Source: Basidiobolus meristosporus CBS 931.73
Taxonomy: Eukaryota; Basidiobolomycota; Basidiobolomycetes; Basidiobolales; Basidiobolaceae
NCBI GenBank assembly: GCA_002104905.1
Contig: MCFE01000378.1
Location: 20,295 to 84,294, forward strand
Length of the DNA: 64,000 nt
Direction of reading: 5' to 3'
Positions 46,214 to 55,689 of this stretch are shown here, piece after piece (the stretch's first letter is position 1; each line of letters opens with the position of its first letter). The notes beneath the pieces were generated by a model. The model was not told the DNA's origin. It worked only from the letters and a program-made list of their open reading frames with translations, and did no database searches. The position numbers and the translations under genes are program-made.

Positions 46214-49200
46214 GGAAAGGACACACATCAGACCGGTGTCTCAAAAAGAGAGATTATCAACAAAAGAAGCCTGAATATGGAAATGCTGCAACAACTGAAG
46301 ACAGACTATTCATATCTGCACTAAATATGACCACAAAAAAGGATTCTCAGACGTGGTATATTGACTCTGGAGCTTCTCAACACTTTACACACCAAAAAGA
46401 ACTTCTTACCCAATATCAAGAAATTCCAATTATGAAGGTTTTCATGGGTGATGATAGAGCACTTGATGCAGTGGGAGAAGGAACTATCCAAGTAAACCTT
46501 AGAAGCAGTGAAGAAAGCTATACACTGACCTTCAAAGAAGTACTCTATGTACCAGAAATGGCCAAGAACCTACTATCTGTAAGCAAGGCCACTTCAGAAG
46601 GACTCAGTTACAGCTTTGACAATTCTGGATGCAAGATCACTGATCAAAATGGTGCCCATATTGCTTTGTGTATCAGAGATCAGAGTCTATACAAGTTGAC
46701 TTATATTCCATCACATTTGGAAGCCAATATAAGTAACTTGAATGAAGAGACACCAATGCTTTGGCACAGGAGATTTGGGCACATCAATTTTGATTATTTG
46801 CACAAAATGATCAAAGATCAGCTAATTTCTGGAGTAAAAATTGATCCCCCAGCTAATTTGGAGCACTGTGAGGCCTGCATATATGGGAAATAAGCCAGAC
46901 AGCTGTTCAAGAGCTCTGAGTTACTCAAAACTAAGAAAAAATTAGATCTAACTCACTCAGATCTGTGCGGACCTATGCAAAATTCATCCTTAGGTGGGAT
47001 GAAGTACTTAATCACTGTTGTTGATGATTATACAAGATACACATGGGTCTACTTCATAGTGAGAAAGCAAGAAGCTCAGTCTAGGTTCAGTGAGCTTAAA
47101 GCCATGGTCAAGAGAGAAACTGGTGAAAAAGTCAAGAAAATACGCTCTGACAATGGTGGAGAATATACCTCAAAACTCTTCATCCACTTCTGCAAAATTC
47201 ATGGGATAAAGCAAGAGACTACTGTACCATGCTCCCCACAGAAAAATGGAGTAGCAGAACATGCTAACAGATCAACAATTGATATGGCAAGATCTATGAT
47301 CCATGATCAAAAATCATCCTATAATATTTGGGCAGAATTAGTTGCTACAGCTGTATACCTTAAAAATAGGATTTACAACATAATACTTTGTGATTCTACT
47401 CCAGTTGAAGCATGGCATGGATACAGACCAAGTGCAGAACATCTAAGAATATTTTGGTGTACAGAATACATTAAGAAACTGCCCGGAAATCAGTCAAAAT
47501 ATGAGCCAAAAAGTGAAAATGAATATTTTTGGGTTACTGCAATGAGAGTAAAGCATACAGACTCTACAATACCAAATCAATGAAGCTAGTCAAGTCCAGG
47601 GATGTGTTGTTGGATGCGAATTCAAAATTTTCACAAAAAATGACTTCAGATGATGACAAAAATCTGATCTCAAGTCCACCAAATGTCAGGTTCAAATCAG
47701 AGCAAACAATGAAGATTTTTTTGCTCCACAGGACTCTTCAACCATGGTTCAGCCAGAATCAGTGCCCAGGAATATCATAGAAGTGATCACTCTAGTATCA
47801 AATGCCCAGAGATCCAATTGGACAAGAAATAGCCCAAATTACTATATCAATGAGGGTACAAACTTGGCCTATGCCTATTCATTCCATATTTATGAGCCCC
47901 AGACTGTAAAAGAGGCCCTAAATAGCACTCAGACAAAGTTTTGGAGATCTGCAATGACTGAGGAATATCAGGCCCTGATGGAAAATCAAACTTGGGACTT
48001 GGTCAAATTATCAATCAACCAACATCAAATGGATGCAGATGGGTTTTCAAGACAATATACAAGGCTGATGGTACAATTGAAAGATACCAAGTAAAACTTG
48101 CGGCCATAGGATACTCTCAAACAAAAGGACTTGACTATACTGAGACCTTTGCACTGGTAGCCAAGTTTAATTCCATCAGATTAATATTGGCTATTGCAGC
48201 CAAATATAAGTTCTTTATTTACCAAATGGATGTAAAAACTTCATTTTTGAATGAAGAACTTGATGAGGACGTGTATATGGACCAGCCTGATGTGTTTGCT
48301 GACCAAGATAACCCCCCATTTGGTCTGCAGCTTAAAAAGTCACTGAATGGTCTCAAACAATCACCAAGAGCCTGGAATTGCAAGATAGATTCTTATTTGG
48401 AATCTTTGAGTTTCAAAAGGAGTAATGCTGACTATAGTATATACTATCAGCCAGATAGAGCAGGTCCAGTTCTATTAGCTCTATTTGCAAATGAGCTTAT
48501 TATAGCCCCCAATTACCTAGAAAGATAGGAAGAGACTAAATCCAGCCTATCTAGGGAGTTCAACATGTCCAAGTTAGGAGTACTCAGTTACTACTTAGGG
48601 ATTAAGTTCTCAATAGACAGAAGTACCCAGACTATCACCCTAAGCCAATTCAATAATATTCAAGATATACCAAAGAAGTAGCAAATGGAAGACTGTAAAC
48701 CAGCAGCTACCCCAATGGAGACAAACCTTAACTTGATCAAAACTGAACCAAATCAACAGAGCTTGGTGCCATCTGAAAGCCCTGACTTTCCTTATTAATC
48801 TATGGTTGGCAGTTGGATGTGTATTATGCTTGGAACATGTCAGACATCTCATATTTGGTGGGAGTTGTCAGCCAACTTAATCAGAACTATAGATCAGATC
48901 ATATTGCAGCAGTTAAGCAAATTTTTAGATACCTAAGAGGAACTGCTTATATCTGCTTAAGATACACTTCTAAGGATTCAGAACAGAATCTCACAGGATT
49001 TTCTGATGCTGATTGGGGACAAAACTTAGAGGACAGAAGATCAACCACAGGATACACCTCTCTTTACTGTCAAGGAGCAGTTTCATGGAATTCAAGAAAG
49101 CAACCAACCTTAGCACTTTCTACCACAGAGGCAGAGTATATGGCAGCCTATGAAGCTACAACAGAAGCAATGTGGTTAAGAAAGCTTTTTACAGATTTAG

Positions 49201-49474
49201 GCCTATGTCCAAAAACTTGTATTACTTTACATTAAGATAATCAGGGATGTATACAATTAGGTAGAAATCCAACTTTTCATGCTAGAACTAAGCACATAGA
49301 TATTAGACATCATTTCATATGTGAAGCTATAGAGAATAACTTAGTTAGCTTAGTTTACTGTCCTTCATATGATATGATTGCAGACATATTTACCAAACCA
49401 TTAGCTAGAGACATGTTTGAATATCTTAGTTCAAAATCAGGACTAGTTAGTATGAACATTTAGCTGAGTGGGAG
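46214..49474 (+). pseudogene. copia pol pseudogene (family 1), protease to RNase H
   Basis: Protease with intact WYIDSGASQHF (from 46,354), pre-integrase LWHRRFGHINFDYL and HCEACIYGK ending in a TAA at 46,891, integrase 46,920-47,580 (VVDDYTRYTW, SDNGGEYTS, NGVAEHANRS), linker, RT 47,950-48,530 ([47 protein letters not shown]), then RNase H 48,810-49,460 ([38 protein letters not shown]). The RT box reads LFANELIIA where active copies have YVDD, so the catalytic aspartates are lost. Several frameshifts and stops. Confidence 0.85.
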
Positions 49475-49822
49475 TGTTATAAAATTTGTAAATCCACCTA
49501 AATATTCAGCCAATTTAGTCACTTAGATCATTACCTTTACATTCTAAAGAATACTGACCAAATTTCTTGTTGGGATGTACCTAGAATATTTTTACCAAAA
49601 CACCAGGTACCCAGAACATGAAAATTCTCAGAGTTGTCCAAACAGCCCCATACTTTGCACACACATTCATGAGACTATCCTTAAGCTATTCTACATGTTT
49701 TCTATGCCAAGACCATGTAAAATTATAAATACTACTTTTATATTCAATAAATCATTCAGTGAAAACCATATAATCTACTTGTTCTCCCCATCACTTCAAA
49801 TATCTCCAAGACTCTTACAACA
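49475..49822 (+). repeat. 3' LTR of copia element at 43,285-49,822
   Basis: TGTTATAAAATTTG ... CTCTTACAACA, 348 bp, preceded by the polypurine tract and followed by GTGAA. Confidence 0.9.
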
Positions 49823-51075
49823 GTGAAAACAGCTGTTTTCTTGTTGGTAATACTTCTTGCCTATGATACAAGTCAGTCTGTTCTTGACTTATGGCATTAG
49901 TTGGCAAGAGCTGCAGCTCTTTTCTCATGCATTCCTGTCTCTGACTTGGGTAGACTTTTCTCCCTTTACCTTTTTCTCTATTGCTGCCAGGTCTTTCACT
50001 ACTACTTTGTCTGAGTGCTTCTTGCATTGAACTACATTTCCCCCCTGATAAATACTGCATTGATGCATCTGTTTTGGCCTGCTTGTCCCTTGCTGGCACT
50101 CTGCAGGCAACTTGATACTTCTTTCTTGCTTGTGCTGAGATCTCAGCCCATGGTGGGATAAGCTCCTGAGGTAGTTGCTGGTTTTCATCACTGCCAGATC
50201 CTTCACTGCTACTTTGACTGAGTGCTTCTTGAGTAGAATTACGCTTTTTCCTTGGTAAATATTGTGCTAGTAGATCTGTGTATGCCTGCTTGTCTCTTAT
50301 TGGCGCTCTTCCAGCTACCTGATGTCTCTTTGATGCATGTTTGGAGCATTTGGCCCTGCTTGTAACAGGCACTTGCAGAAGCCACTGGTTTTTAGCCATT
50401 GCACCTATGCACCTCTGCCTTTGATAGTTTCTGCTATACTTCAGTTACTTTCTCAGCATATTGATGCTGGCAAAGTTTGTTTGCATATTTGATTCCAGGA
50501 TAATGCTCATGGAACAAGTCAAGTGCATTCTGATTGGCCTTGAGTTCCAGATAGTCCCATGGTATGCTGGGCTTAAGGTGTTGGTGTGTTAGAATTCTGT
50601 TGGCCTCTTGAATATTAGCCCATTCTTCTTCATTGCTCCCAACAGCTTCACAGATCTTCAATGTCTTTTGTTTTTTAGGCTTTGGTATAAACACTACATT
50701 TTTCCCCTCCCAGGCTGTGACAGGTTTTTCTGTGGGCTTTATCTTTGGGCACTGATGTTGTACTTCAAAGATTTTGCAATGCTTCTCTGTGGTAATATTG
50801 GGATATGGCTCAATTCTTGGATGTGACAATGAGCTATGGGAGTCCCATCTTTGAAGCAAAGATACTGCTTTCTCTACCAGGGATATTGATTGCTCTACAC
50901 CTTTATATCTGCTCCTCTTGCTTCTGGAGTATTTTCTGATCTCTGGGCCATTGCATCTTTCCTATCAGCCACTGCACCTAACTGCCACATTAATGCTTCA
51001 GTATGAGCTGACAGCATACTTACTAATACGGGTAGTGGTGATGTTACAATGGTCACTTGCTGTCCTTCAAGTACT
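49823..51075 (-). pseudogene. ORF-X remnant with internal duplication (right of the copia insertion)
   Basis: Minus-strand open stretches 51,060-50,870, 50,859-50,434 and 50,399-49,823. The 50,399 frame (MAKNQWLLQVPV...) has a two-unit imperfect repeat of ~46 residues with a 69-residue period: RHQVAGRAPIRDKQA...TQEALSQSSSEGSGS and KYQVACRVPARDKQA...MQEALRQSSSERPGS. The 50,859 frame contains NRILTHQHLKPSIPWDYLELK and LDLFHEHYPGIKYANKLCQHQ. The first part (VTIVTSPLPVLVSMLSAHTEALMWQLG) is homologous to the ORF at 53,748-54,140. I do not recognise the family. Recurrence within the window says it belongs to a repeat; the right border joins gypsy DNA at ~51,080. Confidence 0.55.
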
Positions 51076-51079
51076 TTGG

Positions 51080-52590
51080 TAATAGGCTAGGCTAATATGA
51101 TTCATGTACCAAGTTGAGTTGTGCATTGTTTTCTAATCTTGATAAGGTATCAGCAACTAAGTTTCTTTTCCCAGGGTGGTAGACAATCTCCAAACCAAAT
51201 TGTTCAACATATTAGACTTGCTCTGTTGGATAGTGCCACATTGAGCCATGAGTGCCAAATGATGCCATAGTGTGCCAGGGAGGCCAAGTGAGCCTACACT
51301 TGGCCACAGAGAGTGCAGCACATTGCTGCATCTTCATGCCAAGCAGCCCATGTGTTTCACTCACTGTGATGGAGAAAATCCATTTTTTGACCTTTTTTTG
51401 TAGGTCAATGTTATAAGGGATGTGTAAGTGCACTAAAGGATTGAAGATATGCATCTGGTACTCAATACCCTTGGCACTCTGAATCTAGCTCCTGTGGCTT
51501 GTAACATATCACAAAAATGCATGGCACTATCTTGGTCCACTGGTACTATCTGGCACTATAAGTGCTTTGTATTGATCTTACTTTAGGGCTAAAAGTCAAA
51601 TATAGTGCTGGATAGTACCAGTGGACCAAGATAGTGCCATGCATTTTTGTGACATGTTACAAGCCACAGGAGCTAGATTCAGAGTGCCAAGGGTATTGAG
51701 TACCAGATGCATATCTTCAATCCTTTAGTGCACTTACACATCCTTTACAACATTGACATACAAAAAAAGGTCAAAAAATGGATTTTCTCCATCACAATGA
51801 GTGAAACACAGGGGCTGCTTTGCATGAAGATGCAGATCTATGATTCATACTCTGTGGCCAAGTATAGGCTCACTTAGCCTTTCTGGCACACTATGGCATC
51901 ATTTGGCACTCATGGCTCAATGTGGCACTATCCAACGGAACAAGTCTATTCACTACATCTTGTCATTCCTCTAGAGAGTACCCTCTGAGTAAACATACAT
52001 TTGGGGGAGGGGTGATCAGTCTTCACAGTGCATTTAACTCCTTTAATACAGCATCTCCATGTCTTAAAGCAGTGTATTATAGCAAGCATCTCCTTCTCAT
52101 GCACTGGATGGTTTTGTTCTGCTGAGTTCACAGTTCTTGGATTCAAAGGCAACTGGGTAGTCCTTTCCTTCATGTTCTTGGCTCAACACCCCTCCAATTG
52201 AATAATCTGAAGCATCTGTGCACAAAGTAAACTCTTTTCTGAAGTCAGGTATTCTTAAGCTTGGCAGCTTAGCAAGTTCATTTGTGAGCATCTGGAAAGC
52301 AGTTTCACAAGCTATGTCCCACTTGTAGGCATTGTCTTTCTTGAGGATATCAGTTAATGGGGTTGCAATACTTGCAAAGGACTTGACAAATCTCCAATAA
52401 CAGGAAACCATTCTAAGGAATGATCTGAGCTCTGAAATGCTATGGGGCTGCTTCAGATTCTTGATAACTTCAGCCTTCTTAGGGTCTAAGGTTACTCCTG
52501 TGCTTGTCACTATGTGTGCCAGATATTCAATGTGTTCCATGATGAATTCACACTTGGGTAGCTTGACATATATGTATATGTCAAATATGA
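51080..52590 (-). pseudogene. Ty3/gypsy RT C-terminus and RNase H remnant, split by a fold-back element
   Basis: Reading downwards: gypsy RT end (KLPKCEFIMEHIEYLAHIVTS, ISELRSFLRMVSCYWRFVKSF), RNase H (FTLCTDASDYSIGGVLSQEHEG), a frameshift near 52,130, then HPVHEKEMLAIIHCFKTWRC and KTDHPSPKCMFTQR. At 51,947 the frame is interrupted by the 732-bp fold-back element and resumes at 51,212 with VEQFGLEIVYHPGKRNLVAD, the conserved 'YxPGKxNxVAD' block. These are standard Ty3/gypsy landmarks. No integrase or LTR of this copy is present. Confidence 0.85.
51215..51946. mobile_element. 732-bp fold-back (palindromic) TA-flanked element, copy 2
   Basis: Same length and architecture as the element at 40,787: arms 51,215-51,560 and 51,601-51,946 (346 bp each) around a 40-bp loop (51,561-51,600), TA at 51,213-51,214 and 51,947-51,948, ends GACTTGCTC / GGAACAAGTC. 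The loop is the reverse complement of the copy 1 loop, so the two copies lie in opposite orientations. It splits the gypsy RNase H reading frame precisely. Confidence 0.9.
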
Positions 52591-52711
52591 CTTCAGTTCC
52601 AAGAAAATAGCTCAATTTTCTGGGATCTTTCATCTCAAGCTTGGTGAAGAGATCTGATTTTGGATGTTTAAGCGCCTGCTGATCAGATGTAGCTATTGTT
52701 ATGTTGTCCAC
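52097..52711 (-). pseudogene. Chimeric ORF: copia RT fused in frame to gypsy RT/RNase H
   Basis: 204 codons without a stop. Residues 1-45 are copia RT just after the YVDD box (TIATSDQQALKHPKSDLF, KLSYFLGTEVIFDI; compare SYFLGIEVNFDIPAQK in the element at 62,600). From residue ~48 it is gypsy RT (YVKLPKCEF...) through RNase H (DASDYSIGG). The switch is at about 52,570-52,590 and coincides with a 20-base near-palindrome of TGACATA-type sequence. Probably a recombination product rather than a working gene: no RT catalytic box lies within the fused frame. Confidence 0.8.
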
Positions 52712-53480
52712 TCAAAGAATTAGGTTGATCACAACCTTGTTGAGCTGTTTCACATATATACTGTGATTTGTAGTGCTACAAATGAATTCATTCTCCTATA
52801 GATATGTGTCAATCTTATTTTACCATGCTGTAGGTGCCTGCTTAGACCCATATAATGGTTTCCTAAGTAAACACATATTGTGAAGACCTTTTCAATTCCT
52901 AAACCTTCTGGTTGCTCCATATGCAAAGCTTCATGCAGATCCCATTCTGAGAGGCTTGTTCACTGTCCATTTGGTCTAGATCTAGTCTGTGTACAGCTGC
53001 CAGGGTAGAACTGTCCTAATGGAGTTAAGCTGGCATTTATTGTGATCTCTCATTCCCAACACAGATTTTTGTCCATTTTCACTGAATATTGAGCAGTTAA
53101 GCTTAGCAAAGACAGATGTTAGTCCCTCAGTAGTTGCTTTCCTGACTGAGAGTAAGTTCTTAGCTATTCCAGGTACATAGAGTACATCAGTCAGTTTTGC
53201 TGTTGTTACCCCTGGAATATCACTGATAGTTGACTGTATAGACCCACTGGAGGTAGCTTCCAGTGCAGAGTTGTTTCCTAGATAAGCCTTTCATTCAGGA
53301 ATAGTCTTTAAGTTTCTAAGCTACTCCTTTGTTATTGCATTCTTTGAGTACAGGATTTTATTATTTTTTATCAGCAATATTGCCCCATCTTATGTATTAT
53401 ATATATCCACAATATTGATTACAACTTTATCCAAATGAGCCATGATTGCTGATTTAGAATCCATAGCATCATAAAATATA
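52712..53480 (-). pseudogene. Decayed copia fragment (family 2 type)
   Basis: Minus-strand landmarks with many stops: GNNSALEATSSGSIQSTIS, TAKLTDVLYVPGIAKNLLSVRKAT (protease/pre-integrase, closely matching 60,510-60,660), then, after loss of integrase, RT pieces LYGSKQAPTAW and NKIDTYRRMNSF leading into the chimeric ORF at 52,711. Internally deleted copy. Confidence 0.7.
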
Positions 53481-53747
53481 TATTTGCCTACTGTTGAACC
53501 ATCACTAGAGTCACATGCTTGTGATGGGACTATAAGAGTTATTTTTGATATGTATGTCAACAACTCAGAGGTATATCACAAATACAATGGTGGAATTTGG
53601 ATCTGCAAAATATACATTAACAGGTTGCAACACTTCTTCAAGGGCAGTACTCAGAACAATGCATTAAAGACATGAAGCATTTAGATAGCTTTACACAATG
53701 ATCTGTTCATCCTGTTTCTGGAGTATTTCCTGATTTCTCTGGGTCAT

Positions 53748-54140
53748 TCAACTTATCCTATCAGTCACTGGACCTAATTGCCGCATTGATGATTCAGCAT
53801 GAGCTGACAGCATATTTGCTAATACAGGTGTTGGAGAGTTTATGACAGCCACTTGTTGGTCTTCAGCTGGAGGTACTTCATTTGCTACATTCTCATCTTT
53901 CTCAGCAACACGGCCAGCTTGTGGCTCTACAGGAATTCCTGATGGCCAACTTGACATAGAGCCTGAGGAGTCAGCATTATTCCCTTCAGTGGGAGCACTG
54001 CCAACAGGGCCTTTTTTGATTGTAGCCCTGTTTGTGGCACTGATTATCAAAGCAAGCTGTTGTCCAACCATTCTTCTGCTGCTATCAGTGGAGATGTTTG
54101 ATTGGGAACTAGACAACTTTGCTTTGTTTGTTGGCGGCAT
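53748..54140 (-). CDS. ORF-X N-terminal part (unassigned, repeat-associated)
   Basis: 130 codons from an ATG, MPPTNKAKLSSSQSNISTDS. Ser/Pro/Glu-rich with NRATIKKGPVGSAPTEG and the block QQVAVINSPTPVLANMLSAHAESS, which recurs at ~51,050-50,950. No domain recognised. It starts ~210 bases from, and points away from, the plus-strand tnp2 N-terminal ORF at 54,350, so the two could be divergent genes of one element. Downstream (below 53,735) collinearity with the other ORF-X copy is lost. Probably the truncated head of a transposon-encoded accessory protein; a host gene is less likely. Confidence 0.45.
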   Translation of the reverse strand: MPPTNKAKLSSSQSNISTDSSRRMVGQQLALIISATNRATIKKGPVGSAPTEGNNADSSGSMSSWPSGIPVEPQAGRVAEKDENVANEVPPAEDQQVAVINSPTPVLANMLSAHAESSMRQLGPVTDRIS

Positions 54141-54349
54141 ATATATGTAGGTGAGTTAAATCAAAGGGGAAATAGTGTTAGATATAAGTGAGTTTGAGGT
54201 GTAAAAGCTTTATTTCTAATGTTTGTTATGATGGATCATCATTGATCTTACATTCATGTAGGTGTAATGTCTCAAATACAAGACTGTCTTAAACTCACAT
54301 ACATATCAACAGATTAAGTTATATTGCTGAGTGTCAAACCGCTTGCCCT

Positions 54350-54754
54350 GTGGACAAGACTTTTTTGATTCAATGCCATAAAAGAAGAGAAAAAAGACCA
54401 TGTGTCTATTGTAACAAGCCTCTCAGCCATGAAACCTACAGACAGTGTAAGAAGTACTACATGGATCATGGACAGTATTTTGCCACAGAAGTCATGTTAG
54501 AGCATTCATCAGTCATATGTGTGCCAATAATATCTTGCCAGCCCCTTAATACTTCTATCAAGGCACCTAGCAGCACACAGCACCTTATGCCAACTGAGTC
54601 AGGTGAGTTTGTGAGGCCTTTTAGTGCACCTCAGCCTTTCAAAGAATGTGCATACAGGGATAGTTCAGAGGAAGAAGGCTACCTGATGGATTGTGAGCTT
54701 ACCCCTCCTCATAGCAGTACTGCATATTTAGCCTGGCAAAATCCCAATATGTAG
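54350..54754 (+). pseudogene. tnp2 transposase N-terminal fragment with Cys/His motif
   Basis: Open for 134 codons without an ATG at the start. Contains CVYCNKPLSHETYRQCKKYYMDHGQ, a C-x2-C...H-type cluster like that heading fungal tnp2 proteins. Then acidic YRDSSEEEGYLMD and LTPPHSSTAYLAWQNP, which parallels SDSSDKEGSQMDFQPISHNNS on the minus strand at 57,600-57,700. After the stop at 54,754 similarity continues (AKDTLWSQVSPVI) to ~54,830. Confidence 0.55.
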
Positions 54755-55480
54755 CAAGATAACACTTGTAGAAAAATGCCAAGGACACTCTATGGAGCCA
54801 AGTGAGTCCAGTGATCCAGTTACTGATAAATGCTGCAATAATGTAGAAAGAAAAGTGGTGTACTTTTACCAATCACAACAATGGGATCTCTGAGGATTTA
54901 CTGCTATTTCTTGCCCAAATCATTCTGGATGCAACTTACCATCTCTGTGTGCTAACTAATTTGGTTCTGCAGATGGATTTAATCTGGATCAGCTGTCAAA
55001 ATTCTGTCAGGGTACTGCTATTATACCAGTAACTTGGAATTGGTGGCCATCTGCACAATCTTATGATGGGTTCACAACAGTGTATGGCTAGTTTCATGGC
55101 TTTATAATGCTCAAAAATATAACAGCATATGTACAGTGTTTTGCCAAGGGTGGCATGGCATTGATGCAGTCTTAGTATGCTCTGCAATTATTTGAGTGGA
55201 TCTTACCAGCCAGTTCATCCAATTGTCTTATATGGCAAAAAATTGACAGTGTTTTGGAAAGCCCATTGCCAGACACTGATGGTATTACAGCAGCAGTATG
55301 GCAACCTACAGCTAGTTATGTATAATGCTACAATACCTATTTACCAGGTGGTACTTCCTTTCTCTTTATCCCCTGGTACAATACATACATTCCACTGTGA
55401 AATTACCACTCTCGGTTTGTTTAGCCACTACTACTTTGAGTACTCCACGTATAGTTTAAACCAAAAATTTAATGGCCTCC
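54755..55480 (+). mobile_element. Decayed tnp2-related block, plus strand
   Basis: No long frame at first; 54,970-55,080 reads DGFNLDQLSKFCQGTAIIPVTW and 55,177-55,480 YGKKLTVFWKAHCQTL, both repeated in decayed form at 31,830-32,420. Treated as an internally deleted copy of the same transposon family. Confidence 0.45.
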
Positions 55481-55689
55481 TGCTTACTAACCTCTACATA
55501 TGTGCACATTTGCTGCAATTGAATACATTTATCACCTCAACTTTGGGGCATTTTAGTGTGATACTTGCAAAGTTGCCAAATACCATTTGTTGCTGGTCAC
55601 ATATACATCTTGCAAGCTTATGCTTGGTTGCCACCACTTCTGCCATGAATACACAATGAATATCTGCAGGGAACTTTAAGGTATTCAGC

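Larger units (their letters stand above)
43285..49822 (+). mobile_element. Structurally complete copia family 1 element with TSD GTGAA, carrying nested gypsy and TA-element insertions
   Basis: 5' LTR 43,285-43,812 (enlarged by a TA element at ~43,583-43,760), primer-binding site GGTTATGAGCCC at 43,813, polypurine tract GAGTGGGAG before the 3' LTR 49,475-49,822. Perfect 5-bp duplication GTGAA at 43,280-43,284 and 49,823-49,827. Domain order gag, protease, integrase, RT, RNase H. LTRs differ more than those of the 32,974 element, so this is the older insertion. Coding region broken by frameshifts, stops and a 1.8-kb block of gypsy DNA; not functional. Confidence 0.92.

Noticed and set aside
45648-46274. 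A 208-residue host gene
   Set aside because: It is gypsy gag followed by copia DNA in the same frame, directly after an LTR and primer-binding site.
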